Shown here in pieces: positions 40,372 through 54,600 of a stretch of 64,000 nucleotides of DNA. The notes beneath the pieces are model-generated. The model saw only the letters and a program-made list of their open reading frames with translations, did no database searches and was not told where the DNA came from. The stretch is from Azolla caroliniana (lineage: Eukaryota; Polypodiophyta). Positions within the stretch are counted from its first letter, which is position 1, and every line of letters begins with the position of its first letter. The DNA lies in NCBI GenBank assembly GCA_043228905.1, contig JBHGNT010000045.1, forward strand, positions 62,001 to 126,000. Direction: 5' to 3'. Made by a program: the position numbers and the translations under genes.

Positions 40372-43300
40372 CATGTGTTTCAAAATCTTGATTTTTTAAT
40401 TCCATATCATAGCTAGCGTTGTTAGCTTCGATTCGCATGTTTGAACACAAAAATCCGATATCACACGAGCCAGGTATGAACATTTTAATTTACTCAAGGG
40501 CTTCTCTCAACTCCCTCCTCATGTTTGCTAATTTCGTCATGTCTCTCGACTTGAGTTTCAAAATCTTGATTTTTTAATTCCATATCATAGCTAGCATTGT
40601 TAGCTTCGATTCGCATGTTTGAACACAAAAATCCGATATCACACGAGCCAGGTATGAACATTTTCATTTACTCAAGGGCTCTTCTCAACTCACTCCTCAA
40701 ATTTGCTAATTTCGTCATGTCTCTCGACCTGAGTTTCAAAATATTGATTTTTTAATTCCATATCATAGCTAGCATTGTTAGCTTCGATTGGCATGTTTGA
40801 ACACAAAAATCCGATATTACACGAGCCAGGTATGAACATTTTCATTTACTCAAGGGCTCCTCTCAACTCCCTCCTCAAATTTGGTAATTTCGTCATGTCT
40901 CTCGACCAGAGTTTCAAAATGTTGATTTTTTAATTCCATAGCATAGCTAGCGTTGTTAGCTTCGATTCGCATGTTTGAACACAAAAATTCGATATTACAC
41001 CAGCCAGGTATGAACATTTTCATTTACTCAAGGGGTCCTCTCAACTCACTACTCAAATTTGGTAATTTCATCATGTCTCTCGACCAGAGTTTCAAAATCT
41101 TGATTTATTAAGTCCATATCATAGCTAGCGTTGTTAGCTTCGATTCACATGTTTGAACACAAACATCGGATATCACACGAGCCAGGTATGAACATTTTAA
41201 TTTACTCAAGGGCTCCTCTCAACTCCCTCCTCATGTTTGCTAATTTCGTCATGTCTCTCGACATGAGTTTCAAAATCTTCATTTTTTAATTCCATATCAT
41301 AGCTAGCGTTGTTAGCTTCGATTCGCATGTTTGAACACAAAAATCCGATATCACACGAGCCAGGTATGAACATTTTAATTTACTCAAGGGCTCCTCTCAA
41401 CTCCCTCCTCAAATTTGGTAATTTCGTCATGTCTCTCGACCAGAGTTTCAAAATGTTGATTTTTTAATTCCATAGCATAGCTAGCGTTGTTAGCTTCGAT
41501 TCGCATGTTTGAACACAAAAATCCGATATCACACGAGCCAGGTATGAACATTTTAATTTACTCAAGGGCTCCTCTCAACTCCCTCCTCATGTTTGCTAAT
41601 TTTGTCATGTCTCTTGACCTGAGTTTCAAAATATTGATTTTTTAATTCCATATCATAGCTAGCGTTGTTAGCTTCGATTGGCATGTTTGAACACGAAAAT
41701 CCGATATCACACGAGCCAGGTATGAACATTTTAATTTACCTCCTGACTCTTCTCAACTCACTCCTCAAATTTGGTAATTTTGTCATGTCTCTCGGATAGA
41801 GTTTCAAAATATTAATTTTTTATTTCCATATCATAGGTAGTGTTGTTAGCTTTGATTCGCATGTTTGAACACAAAATTCCGATATCACACGAGCCAGGTA
41901 TGAACATTTTCATTTACTCAAGGGCTCACCTCAACTCACTACTCAAATTTGGTAATTTCGTCATGTCTCTCGACCAGAGTTTCAAAATCTTGATTTTTTA
42001 AGTCCATATCATAGCTAGCGTTGTTAGCTTCGATTCGCATGTTTGAACACAAACATCGGATATCACACGAGCCAAGTATGAACATTTTAATTTACTCAAG
42101 GGCTCCTCTCAACTCCCTCCTCATGTTTGCTAATTTCGTCATGTCTCTCGACATGTGTTTCAAAATCTTGATTTTTTAATTCCATATCATAGCTAGCGTT
42201 GTTAGCTTCGATTCGCATGTTTGAACACAAAAATCCGATATCACACGAGCCAGGTATGAACATTTTAATTTACTCAAGGGCTTCTCTCAACTCCCTCCTC
42301 ATGTTTGCTAATTTCGTCATGTCTCTCGACTTGAGTTTCAAAATCTTGATTTTTTAATTCCATATCATAGCTAGCATTGTTAGCTTCGATTCGCATGTTT
42401 GAACACAAAAATCCGATATGACACGAGCCAGGTATGAACATTTTCATTTACTCAAGGGCTCTTCTCAACTCACTCCTCAAATTTGGTAATTTCGTCATGT
42501 CTCTCGACCTGAGTTTCAAAATATTGATTTTTTAATTCCATATCATAGCTAGCATTGTTAGCTTCGATTGGCATGTTTGAACACAAAAATCCGATATTAC
42601 ACGAGCCAGGTATGAACATTTTCATTTACTCAAGGGCTCCTCTCAACTCCCTCCTCAAATTTGGTAATTTCGTCATGTCTCTCGACCAGAGTTTCAAAAT
42701 GTTGATTTTTTAATTCCATAGCATAGCTAGCGTTGTTAGCTTCGATTCGCATGTTTGAACACAAAAATTCGATATTACACCAGCCAGGTATGAACATTTT
42801 CATTTACTCAAGGGGTCCTCTCAACTCACTACTCAAATTTGGTAATTTCATCATGTCTCTCGACCAGAGTTTCAAAATCTTGATTTATTAATTCCATATC
42901 ATAGCTAGCGTTGTTAGCTTCGATTCACATGTTTGAACACAAACATCGGATATCACACGAGCCAGGTATGAACATTTTAATTTACTCAAGGGCTCCTCTC
43001 AACTCCCTCCTCATGTTTGCTAATTTCGTCATGTCTCTCGACATGAGTTTCAAAATCTTCATTTTTTAATTCCATATCATAGCTAGCGTTGTTAGCTTCG
43101 ATTCGCATGTTTGAACACAAAAATCCGATATCACACGAGCCAGGTATGAACATTTTCATTTACTCAAGGGCTCCTCTCAACTCCCTCCTCAAATTTGGTA
43201 ATTTCGTCATGTCTCTCGACCAGAGTTTCAAAATCTTGATTTTTTAATTCCATAGCATAGCTAGCGTTGTTAGCTTCGATTCGCATGTTTGAACACAAAA

Positions 43301-44466
43301 ATCCGATATTACACCAGCCAGGTATGAACATTTTCATTTACTCAAGGGGTCCTCTCAACTCACTACTCAAATTTGGTAATTTCATCATGTCTCTTGACCA
43401 GAGTTTCAAAATCTTGATTTATTAAGTCCATATCATAGCTAGCGTTGTTAGCTTCGATTCGCATGTTTGAACACAAACATCGGATATCACACGGGCCAGG
43501 TATGAACATTTTAATTTACTCAAGGGCTCCTCTCAACTCCCTCCTCATGTTTGCTAATTTCGTCATGTCTCTCGACTTGAGTTTCAAAATCTTGATTTTT
43601 TAATTCCATATCATAGCTAGCGTTGTTAGCTTAGATTCGCATGTTTGAACACAAAAATCCGATATCACACGAGCCAGGTATGAACATTTTAATTTACTCA
43701 AGGGCTTCTCTCAACTCCCTCCTCATGTTTGCTAATTTCGTCATGTCTCTCGACCTGAGTTTCAAAATATTCATTTTGTTAATTCCATATCATAGCTAGC
43801 GTTGTTAGCTTCGATTCGCATGTTTGAACACAAAAATCCGATATCACACGAGCCAGGTATGAACATTTTCATTTACTCAAGGGCTCTTCTCAACTCACTC
43901 CTCAAATTTGCTAATTTCGTCATGTCTCTCGACCTGAGTTTCAAAATATTGATTTTTTAATTCCATATCATAGCTAGCATTGTTAGCTTCGATTGGCATG
44001 TTTGAACACAAAAATCCGATATTACACGAGCCAGGTATGAACATTTTCATTTACTCAAGGGCTCCTCTCAACTCCCTCCTCAAATTTGGTAATTTCGTCA
44101 TGTCTCTCGACCAGAGTTTCAAAATCTTGATTTTTTAATTCCATAGCATAGCTAGCGTTGTTAGCTTCGATTCGCATGTTTGAACACAAAAATCCGATAT
44201 TACACCAGCCAGGTATGAACATTTTCATTTACTCAAGGGGTCCTCTCAACTCACTACTCAAATTTGGTAATTTCATCATGTCTCTTGACCAGAGTTTCAA
44301 AATCTTGATTTATTAAGTCCATATCATAGCTAGCGTTGTTAGCTTCGATTCGCATGTTTGAACACAAACATCGGATATCACACGAGCCAGGTATGAACAT
44401 TTTAATTTACTCAAGGGCTCCTCTCAACTCCCTCCTCATGTTTGCTAATTTCGTCATGTCTCTCGA
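40372..44466 (+). repeat. 23-monomer unit, first copy of a 4095-bp tandem duplication
   Basis: The copy follows directly at 44467-48561, and the match runs on to 48827 (against 44732). Markers at exactly 4095 bp are caagtatgaac (42073 and 46168), tattaattcc (42886 and 46981), ttagattcg (43631 and 47726) and tcattttgttaattcc (43771 and 47866). The left limit is acatgtg (40371) against acctgtg (44466). The right limit is gatatcacacg (near 44732) against gatatgacacg (near 48828). The unit also has an internal 10-monomer echo (1780 bp): the caag variant lies at 40293, just left of the unit, and at 42073 inside it. Confidence 0.88.
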
Positions 44467-47400
44467 CCTGTGTTTCAAAATCTTGATTTTTTAATTCCAT
44501 ATCATAGCTAGCGTTGTTAGCTTCGATTCGCATGTTTGAACACAAAAATCCGATATCACACGAGCCAGGTATGAACATTTTAATTTACTCAAGGGCTTCT
44601 CTCAACTCCCTCCTCATGTTTGCTAATTTCGTCATGTCTCTCGACTTGAGTTTCAAAATCTTGATTTTTTAATTCCATATCATAGCTAGCATTGTTAGCT
44701 TCGATTCGCATGTTTGAACACAAAAATCCGATATCACACGAGCCAGGTATGAACATTTTCATTTACTCAAGGGCTCTTCTCAACTCACTCCTCAAATTTG
44801 CTAATTTCGTCATGTCTCTCGACCTGAGTTTCAAAATATTGATTTTTTAATTCCATATCATAGCTAGCATTGTTAGCTTCGATTGGCATGTTTGAACACA
44901 AAAATCCGATATTACACGAGCCAGGTATGAACATTTTCATTTACTCAAGGGCTCCTCTCAACTCCCTCCTCAAATTTGGTAATTTCGTCATGTCTCTCGA
45001 CCAGAGTTTCAAAATGTTGATTTTTTAATTCCATAGCATAGCTAGCGTTGTTAGCTTCGATTCGCATGTTTGAACACAAAAATTCGATATTACACCAGCC
45101 AGGTATGAACATTTTCATTTACTCAAGGGGTCCTCTCAACTCACTACTCAAATTTGGTAATTTCATCATGTCTCTCGACCAGAGTTTCAAAATCTTGATT
45201 TATTAAGTCCATATCATAGCTAGCGTTGTTAGCTTCGATTCACATGTTTGAACACAAACATCGGATATCACACGAGCCAGGTATGAACATTTTAATTTAC
45301 TCAAGGGCTCCTCTCAACTCCCTCCTCATGTTTGCTAATTTCGTCATGTCTCTCGACATGAGTTTCAAAATCTTCATTTTTTAATTCCATATCATAGCTA
45401 GCGTTGTTAGCTTCGATTCGCATGTTTGAACACAAAAATCCGATATCACACGAGCCAGGTATGAACATTTTAATTTACTCAAGGGCTCCTCTCAACTCCC
45501 TCCTCAAATTTGGTAATTTCGTCATGTCTCTCGACCAGAGTTTCAAAATGTTGATTTTTTAATTCCATAGCATAGCTAGCGTTGTTAGCTTCGATTCGCA
45601 TGTTTGAACACAAAAATCCGATATCACACGAGCCAGGTATGAACATTTTAATTTACTCAAGGGCTCCTCTCAACTCCCTCCTCATGTTTGCTAATTTTGT
45701 CATGTCTCTTGACCTGAGTTTCAAAATATTGATTTTTTAATTCCATATCATAGCTAGCGTTGTTAGCTTCGATTGGCATGTTTGAACACGAAAATCCGAT
45801 ATCACACGAGCCAGGTATGAACATTTTAATTTACCTCCTGACTCTTCTCAACTCACTCCTCAAATTTGGTAATTTTGTCATGTCTCTCGGATAGAGTTTC
45901 AAAATATTAATTTTTTATTTCCATATCATAGGTAGTGTTGTTAGCTTTGATTCGCATGTTTGAACACAAAATTCCGATATCACACGAGCCAGGTATGAAC
46001 ATTTTCATTTACTCAAGGGCTCACCTCAACTCACTACTCAAATTTGGTAATTTCGTCATGTCTCTCGACCAGAGTTTCAAAATCTTGATTTTTTAAGTCC
46101 ATATCATAGCTAGCGTTGTTAGCTTCGATTCGCATGTTTGAACACAAACATCGGATATCACACGAGCCAAGTATGAACATTTTAATTTACTCAAGGGCTC
46201 CTCTCAACTCCCTCCTCATGTTTGCTAATTTCGTCATGTCTCTCGACATGTGTTTCAAAATCTTGATTTTTTAATTCCATATCATAGCTAGCGTTGTTAG
46301 CTTCGATTCGCATGTTTGAACACAAAAATCCGATATCACACGAGCCAGGTATGAACATTTTAATTTACTCAAGGGCTTCTCTCAACTCCCTCCTCATGTT
46401 TGCTAATTTCGTCATGTCTCTCGACTTGAGTTTCAAAATCTTGATTTTTTAATTCCATATCATAGCTAGCATTGTTAGCTTCGATTCGCATGTTTGAACA
46501 CAAAAATCCGATATGACACGAGCCAGGTATGAACATTTTCATTTACTCAAGGGCTCTTCTCAACTCACTCCTCAAATTTGGTAATTTCGTCATGTCTCTC
46601 GACCTGAGTTTCAAAATATTGATTTTTTAATTCCATATCATAGCTAGCATTGTTAGCTTCGATTGGCATGTTTGAACACAAAAATCCGATATTACACGAG
46701 CCAGGTATGAACATTTTCATTTACTCAAGGGCTCCTCTCAACTCCCTCCTCAAATTTGGTAATTTCGTCATGTCTCTCGACCAGAGTTTCAAAATGTTGA
46801 TTTTTTAATTCCATAGCATAGCTAGCGTTGTTAGCTTCGATTCGCATGTTTGAACACAAAAATTCGATATTACACCAGCCAGGTATGAACATTTTCATTT
46901 ACTCAAGGGGTCCTCTCAACTCACTACTCAAATTTGGTAATTTCATCATGTCTCTCGACCAGAGTTTCAAAATCTTGATTTATTAATTCCATATCATAGC
47001 TAGCGTTGTTAGCTTCGATTCACATGTTTGAACACAAACATCGGATATCACACGAGCCAGGTATGAACATTTTAATTTACTCAAGGGCTCCTCTCAACTC
47101 CCTCCTCATGTTTGCTAATTTCGTCATGTCTCTCGACATGAGTTTCAAAATCTTCATTTTTTAATTCCATATCATAGCTAGCGTTGTTAGCTTCGATTCG
47201 CATGTTTGAACACAAAAATCCGATATCACACGAGCCAGGTATGAACATTTTCATTTACTCAAGGGCTCCTCTCAACTCCCTCCTCAAATTTGGTAATTTC
47301 GTCATGTCTCTCGACCAGAGTTTCAAAATCTTGATTTTTTAATTCCATAGCATAGCTAGCGTTGTTAGCTTCGATTCGCATGTTTGAACACAAAAATCCG

Positions 47401-48561
47401 ATATTACACCAGCCAGGTATGAACATTTTCATTTACTCAAGGGGTCCTCTCAACTCACTACTCAAATTTGGTAATTTCATCATGTCTCTTGACCAGAGTT
47501 TCAAAATCTTGATTTATTAAGTCCATATCATAGCTAGCGTTGTTAGCTTCGATTCGCATGTTTGAACACAAACATCGGATATCACACGGGCCAGGTATGA
47601 ACATTTTAATTTACTCAAGGGCTCCTCTCAACTCCCTCCTCATGTTTGCTAATTTCGTCATGTCTCTCGACTTGAGTTTCAAAATCTTGATTTTTTAATT
47701 CCATATCATAGCTAGCGTTGTTAGCTTAGATTCGCATGTTTGAACACAAAAATCCGATATCACACGAGCCAGGTATGAACATTTTAATTTACTCAAGGGC
47801 TTCTCTCAACTCCCTCCTCATGTTTGCTAATTTCGTCATGTCTCTCGACCTGAGTTTCAAAATATTCATTTTGTTAATTCCATATCATAGCTAGCGTTGT
47901 TAGCTTCGATTCGCATGTTTGAACACAAAAATCCGATATCACACGAGCCAGGTATGAACATTTTCATTTACTCAAGGGCTCTTCTCAACTCACTCCTCAA
48001 ATTTGCTAATTTCGTCATGTCTCTCGACCTGAGTTTCAAAATATTGATTTTTTAATTCCATATCATAGCTAGCATTGTTAGCTTCGATTGGCATGTTTGA
48101 ACACAAAAATCCGATATTACACGAGCCAGGTATGAACATTTTCATTTACTCAAGGGCTCCTCTCAACTCCCTCCTCAAATTTGGTAATTTCGTCATGTCT
48201 CTCGACCAGAGTTTCAAAATCTTGATTTTTTAATTCCATAGCATAGCTAGCGTTGTTAGCTTCGATTCGCATGTTTGAACACAAAAATCCGATATTACAC
48301 CAGCCAGGTATGAACATTTTCATTTACTCAAGGGGTCCTCTCAACTCACTACTCAAATTTGGTAATTTCATCATGTCTCTTGACCAGAGTTTCAAAATCT
48401 TGATTTATTAAGTCCATATCATAGCTAGCGTTGTTAGCTTCGATTCGCATGTTTGAACACAAACATCGGATATCACACGAGCCAGGTATGAACATTTTAA
48501 TTTACTCAAGGGCTCCTCTCAACTCCCTCCTCATGTTTGCTAATTTCGTCATGTCTCTCGA
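44467..48561 (+). repeat. 23-monomer unit, second copy of the 4095-bp tandem duplication
   Basis: This is the tandem copy of 40372-44466. I found no base difference at the sampled markers. Several monomers inside both copies (tcacacgggcc, ttagattcg, attttgttaattcc) are also present in the 4452-bp duplication upstream. The two large duplications therefore derive from a common ancestral multimer and have since been separately amplified. Confidence 0.87.
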
Positions 48562-48827
48562 CCTGTGTTTCAAAATCTTGATTTTTTAATTCCATATCAT
48601 AGCTAGCGTTGTTAGCTTCGATTCGCATGTTTGAACACAAAAATCCGATATCACACGAGCCAGGTATGAACATTTTAATTTACTCAAGGGCTTCTCTCAA
48701 CTCCCTCCTCATGTTTGCTAATTTCGTCATGTCTCTCGACTTGAGTTTCAAAATCTTGATTTTTTAATTCCATATCATAGCTAGCATTGTTAGCTTCGAT
48801 TCGCATGTTTGAACACAAAAATCCGAT

Positions 48828-51600
48828 ATGACACGAGCCAGGTATGAACATTTTCATTTACTCAAGGGCTCTTCTCAACTCACTCCTCAAATTTGGTAAT
48901 TTCGTCATGTCTCTCGACCTGAGTTTCAAAATATTGATTTTTTAATTCCATATCATAGCTAGCATTGTTAGCTTCGATTGGCATGTTTGAACACAAAAAT
49001 CCGATATTACACGAGCCAGGTATGAACATTTTCATTTACTCAAGGGCTCCTCTCAACTCCCTCCTCAAATTTGGTAATTTCGTCATGTCTCTCGACCAGA
49101 GTTTCAAAATCTTGATTTTTTAATTCCATAGCATAGCTAGCGTTGTTAGCTTCGATTCGCATGTTTGAACACAAAAATCCGATATTACACCAGCCAGGTA
49201 TGAACATTTTCATTTACTCAAGGGGTCCTCTCAACTCACTACTCAAATTTGGTAATTTCATCATGTCTCTTGACCAGAGTTTCAAAATCTTGATTTATTA
49301 AGTCCATATCATAGCTAGCGTTGTTAGCTTCGATTCGCATGTTTGAACACAAACATCGGATATCACACGAGCCAGGTATGAACATTTTAATTTACTCAAG
49401 GGCTCCTCTCAACTCCCTCCTCATGTTTGCTAATTTCGTCATGTCTCTCGACTTGAGTTTCAAAATCTTGATTTTTTAATTCCATATCATAGCTAGCGTT
49501 GTTAGCTTCGATTCGCATGTTTGAACACAAAAATCCGATATCACACGAGCCAGGTATGAACATTTTAATTTACTCAAGGGCTTCTCTCAACTCCCTCCTC
49601 ATGTTTGCTAATTTCGTCATGTCTCTCGACCTGAGTTTCAAAATATTGATTTTGTTAATTCCATATCATAGCTAGCGTTGTTAGCTTCGATTCGCATGTT
49701 TGAACACAAAAATCCGATATCACACGAGCCAGGTATGAACATTTTCATTTACTCAAGGGCTCTTCTCAACTCACTCCTCAAATTTGCTAATTTTGTCATG
49801 TCTCTCGACCAGAGTTTCAAAATGTTGATTTTTTAATTCCATAGCATAGCTAGCGTTGTTAGCTTCGATTCGCATGTTTGAACACAAAAATCCGATATTA
49901 CACCAGCCAGGTATGAACATTTTCATTTACTCAAGGGCTCCTCTCAACTCACTAGTCAAATTTGGTAATTTCGTCATGTCTCTCGACCAGAGTTTCAAAA
50001 TCTTGATTTTTTAATTGCATAGCATAGCTAGCGTTGTTAGCTTCGATTCGCATGTTTGAACACAAAAATCCGATATTACACCAGCCAGGTATGAACATTT
50101 TCATTTACTCAAGGGCTCCTCTCAACTCCCTCCTCATGTTTGCTAATTTCGTCATGTCTCTCGACCTGAGTTTCAAAATATTGATTTTTTAATTCCATAT
50201 CATAGCTAGCGTTGTTAGCTTCGATTCGCATGTTTGAACACAAAAATCCGATATCACACGAGCCAGGTATGAACATTTTCATTTACTCAAGGGCTCTTCT
50301 CAACTCCCTCCTCAAATTTGCTAATTTCGTCATGTCTCTCAACCAGAGTTTCAAAATATTGATTTTTTAATTCCATAGCATAGCTAGCGTTGTTAGCTTC
50401 GATTCGCATGTTTGAACACAAAAATCCGATATCACACGAGCCAGGTATGAACATTTTAATTTACTCAAGGGCTCCTCTCAACTCCCTCCTCATGTTTGCT
50501 AATTTTGTCATGTCTCTTGACCTGAGTTTCAAAATCTTGATTTTTTAATTCCATATCATAGCTAGCGTTGTTAGCTTCGATTGGCATGTTTGAACACGAA
50601 AATCCGATATCACACGAGCCAGGTATGAACATTTTAATTTACCTCCTGACTCTTCTCAACTCACTCCTCAAATTTGGTAATTTTGTCATGTCTCTCGGAT
50701 AGAGTTTCAAAATATTGATTTTTTATTTCCATATCATAGGTAGTGTTGTTAGCTTTGATTCGCATGTTTGAACACAAAATTCCGATATCACACGAGCCAG
50801 GTATGAACATTTTCATTTACTCAAGGGCTCACCTCAACTCACTACTCAAATTTGGTAATTTCGTCATGTCTCTCGACCAGAGTTTCAAAATCTTGATTTT
50901 TTAAGTCCATATCATAGCTAGCGTTGTTAGCTTCGATTCGCATGTTTGAACACAAACATCGGATATCACACGAGCCAGGTATGAACATTTTAATTTACTC
51001 AAGGGCTCCTCTCAACTCCCTCCTCATGTTTGCTAATTTCGTCATGTCTCTCGACCTGTGTTTCAAAATCTTGATTTTTTAATTCCATATCATAGCTAGC
51101 GTTGTTAGCTTCGATTCGCATGTTTGAACACAAAAATCCGATATCACACGAGCCAGGTATGAACATTTTAATTTACTCAAGGGCTTCTCTCAACTCCCTC
51201 CTCATGTTTGCTAATTTCGTCATGTCTCTCGACTTGAGTTTCAAAATCTTGATTTTTTAATTCCATATCATAGCTAGCATTGTTAGCTTCGATTCGCATG
51301 TTTGAACACAAAAATCCGATATGACACGAGCCAGGTATGAACATTTTCATTTACTCAAGGGCTCTTCTCAACTCACTCCTCAAATTTGGTAATTTCGTCA
51401 TGTCTCTCGACCTGAGTTTCAAAATATTGATTTTTTAATTCCATATCATAGCTAGCATTGTTAGCTTCGATTGGCATGTTTGAACACAAAAATCCGATAT
51501 TACACGAGCCAGGTATGAACATTTTCATTTACTCAAGGGCTCCTCTCAACTCCCTCCTCAAATTTGGTAATTTCGTCATGTCTCTCGACCAGAGTTTCAA
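48828..51600 (+). repeat. Mosaic satellite stretch with a relocated copy of the 33-kb segment
   Basis: This contains only satellite monomers. The order attttgttaattcc (near 49651) followed by the rare cactagtcaaattt monomer (ctagtc at 49952) matches 33272-33571 and 37726-38023, so this is a third, non-adjacent copy lying about 16.38 kb from the first. The next part, about 50500-51600, begins the series of 13- and 17-monomer duplications that continues downstream. Confidence 0.68.
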
Positions 51601-54600
51601 AATGTTGATTTTTTAATTCCATAGCATAGCTAGCGTTGTTAGCTTCGATTCGCATGTTTGAACACAAAAATTCGATATTACACCAGCCAGGTATGAACAT
51701 TTTCATTTACTCAAGGGGTCCTCTCAACTCACTACTCAAATTTGGTAATTTCATCATGTCTCTAGACCAGAGTTTCAAAATCTTGATTTATTAAGTCCAT
51801 ATCATAGCTAGTGTTGTTAGCTTCGATTCACATGTTTGAACACAAACATCGGATATCACATGAGCGAGGTATGAACATTTTCATTTACTCAAGGGCTCCT
51901 CTCAACTCCCTCCTCATGTTTGCTAATTTCGTCATGTCTCTCGACTTGAGTTTCAAAATCTTCATTTTTTAATTCCATGTCATAGCTAGCGTTGTTAGCT
52001 TCGATTCGCATGTTTGAACACAAAAATCCGATATCACACGAGCCAGGTATGAACATTTTAATTTACTCAAGGGCTTCTCTCAACTCCCTCCTCATGTTTG
52101 CTAATTTCGTCATGTCTCTCGACCTGAGTTTCAAAATATTGATTTTTTAATTCCATATCATAGCTAGCGTTGTTAGCTTCGATTCGCATGTTTGAACACA
52201 AAAATCCGATATCACACGAGCCAGGTATGAACATTTTCATTTACTCAAGGGCTCTTCTCAACTCACTCCTCAAATTTGCTAATTTTGTCATGTCTCTTGA
52301 CCTGAGTTTCAAAATCTTGATTTTTTAATTCCATAGCATAGCTAGCGTTGTTAGCTTCGATTCGCATGTTTGAACACAAAAATCCGATATCACACGAGCC
52401 AGGTATGAACATTTTAATTTACTCAAGGGCTCCTCTCAACTCCCTCCTCATGTTTGCTAATTTTGTCATGTCTCTTGACCTGAGTTTCAAAATCTTGATT
52501 TTTTAATTCCATATCATAGCTAGCGTTGTTAGCTTCGATTGGCATGTTTGAACACGAAAATCCGATATCACACGAGCCAGGTATGAACATTTTAATTTAC
52601 CTCCTGACTCTTCTCAACTCACTCCTCAAATTTGGTAATTTCGTCATGTCTCTCGGATAGAGTTTCAAAATATTGATTTTTTATTTCCATATCATAGGTA
52701 GTGTTGTTAGCTTTGATTCGCATGTTTGAACACAAAATTCCGATATCACACGAGCCAGGTATGAACATTTTCATTTACTCAAGGGCTCCTCTCAACTCCC
52801 TCCTCATGTTTGCTAATTTTGTCATGTCTCTTGACCTGAGTTTCAAAATCTTGATTTTTTAATTCCATATCATAGCTAGCGTTGTTAGCTTCGATTGGCA
52901 TGTTTGAACACGAAAATCCGATATCACACGAGCCAGGTATGAACATTTTAATTTACCTCCTGACTCTTCTCAACTCACTCCTCAAATTTGGTAATTTCGT
53001 CATGTCTCTCGGATAGAGTTTCAAAATATTGATTTTTTATTTCCATATCATAGGTAGTGTTGTTAGCTTTGATTCGCATGTTTGAACACAAAATTCCGAT
53101 ATCACACGAACCAGGTATGAACATTTTCATTTACTCAAGGGCTCACCTCAACTCACTACTCAAATTTGGTAATTTCGTCATGTCTCTCGACCAGAGTTTC
53201 AAAATCTTGATTTTTTAAGTCCATATCATAGCTAGCGTTGTTAGCTTCGATTCACATGTTTGAACACAAACATCGGATATCACACGAGCCAGGTATGAAC
53301 ATTTTAATTTACTCAAGGGCTCCTCTCAACTCCCTCCTCATGTTTGCTAATTTCGTCATGTCTCTCGACCTGTGTTTCAAAATCTTGATTTTTTAATTCC
53401 ATATCATAGCTAGCGTTGTTAGCTTCGATTCGCATGTTTGAACACAAAAATCCGATATCACACGAGCCAGGTATGAACATTTTAATTTACTCAAGGGCTT
53501 CTCTCAACTCCCTCCTCATGTTTGCTAATTTCGTCATGTCTCTCGACTTGAGTTTCAAAATCTTGATTTTTTAATTCCATATCATAGCTAGCATTGTTAG
53601 CTTCGATTCGCATGTTTGAACACAAAAATCCGATATGACACGAGCCAGGTATGAACATTTTCATTTACTCAAGGGCTCTTCTCAACTCACTCCTCAAATT
53701 TGGTAATTTCGTCATGTCTCTCGACCTGAGTTTCAAAATATTGATTTTTTAATTCCATATCATAGCTAGCATTGTTAGCTTCGATTGGCATGTTTGAACA
53801 CAAAAATCCGATATTACACGAGCCAGGTATGAACATTTTCATTTACTCAAGGGCTCCTCTCAACTCCCTCCTCAAATTTGGTAATTTCGTCATGTCTCTC
53901 GACCAGAGTTTCAAAATGTTGATTTTTTAATTCCATAGCATAGCTAGCGTTGTTAGCTTCGATTCGCATGTTTGAACACAAAAATTCGATATTACACCAG
54001 CCAGGTATGAACATTTTCATTTACTCAAGGGGTCCTCTCAACTCACTACTCAAATTTGGTAATTTCATCATGTCTCTCGACCAGAGTTTCAAAATCTTGA
54101 TTTATTAAGTCCATATCATAGCTAGTGTTGTTAGCTTCGATTCACATGTTTGAACACAAACATCGGATATCACACGAGCGAGGTATGAACATTTTCATTT
54201 ACTCAAGGGCTCCTCTCAACTCCCTCCTCATGTTTGCTAATTTCGTCATGTCTCTCGACTTGAGTTTCAAAATCTTCATTTTTTAATTCCATGTCATAGC
54301 TAGCGTTGTTAGCTTCGATTCGCATGTTTGAACACAAAAATCCGATATCACACGAGCCAGGTATGAACATTTTAATTTACTCAAGGGCTTCTCTCAACTC
54401 CCTCCTCATGTTTGCTAATTTCGTCATGTCTCTCGACCTGAGTTTCAAAATATTGATTTTTTAATTCCATATCATAGCTAGCGTTGTTAGCTTCGATTCG
54501 CATGTTTGAACACAAAAATCCGATATCACACGAGCCAGGTATGAACATTTTCATTTACTCAAGGGCTCTTCTCAACTCACTCCTCAAATTTGCTAATTTT

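Noticed and set aside
31305-48827. Calling the exact large duplications certain biological events
   Set aside because: Near-perfect tandem copies in satellite DNA can be created by misassembly. They are reported as sequence features with read-level validation suggested.
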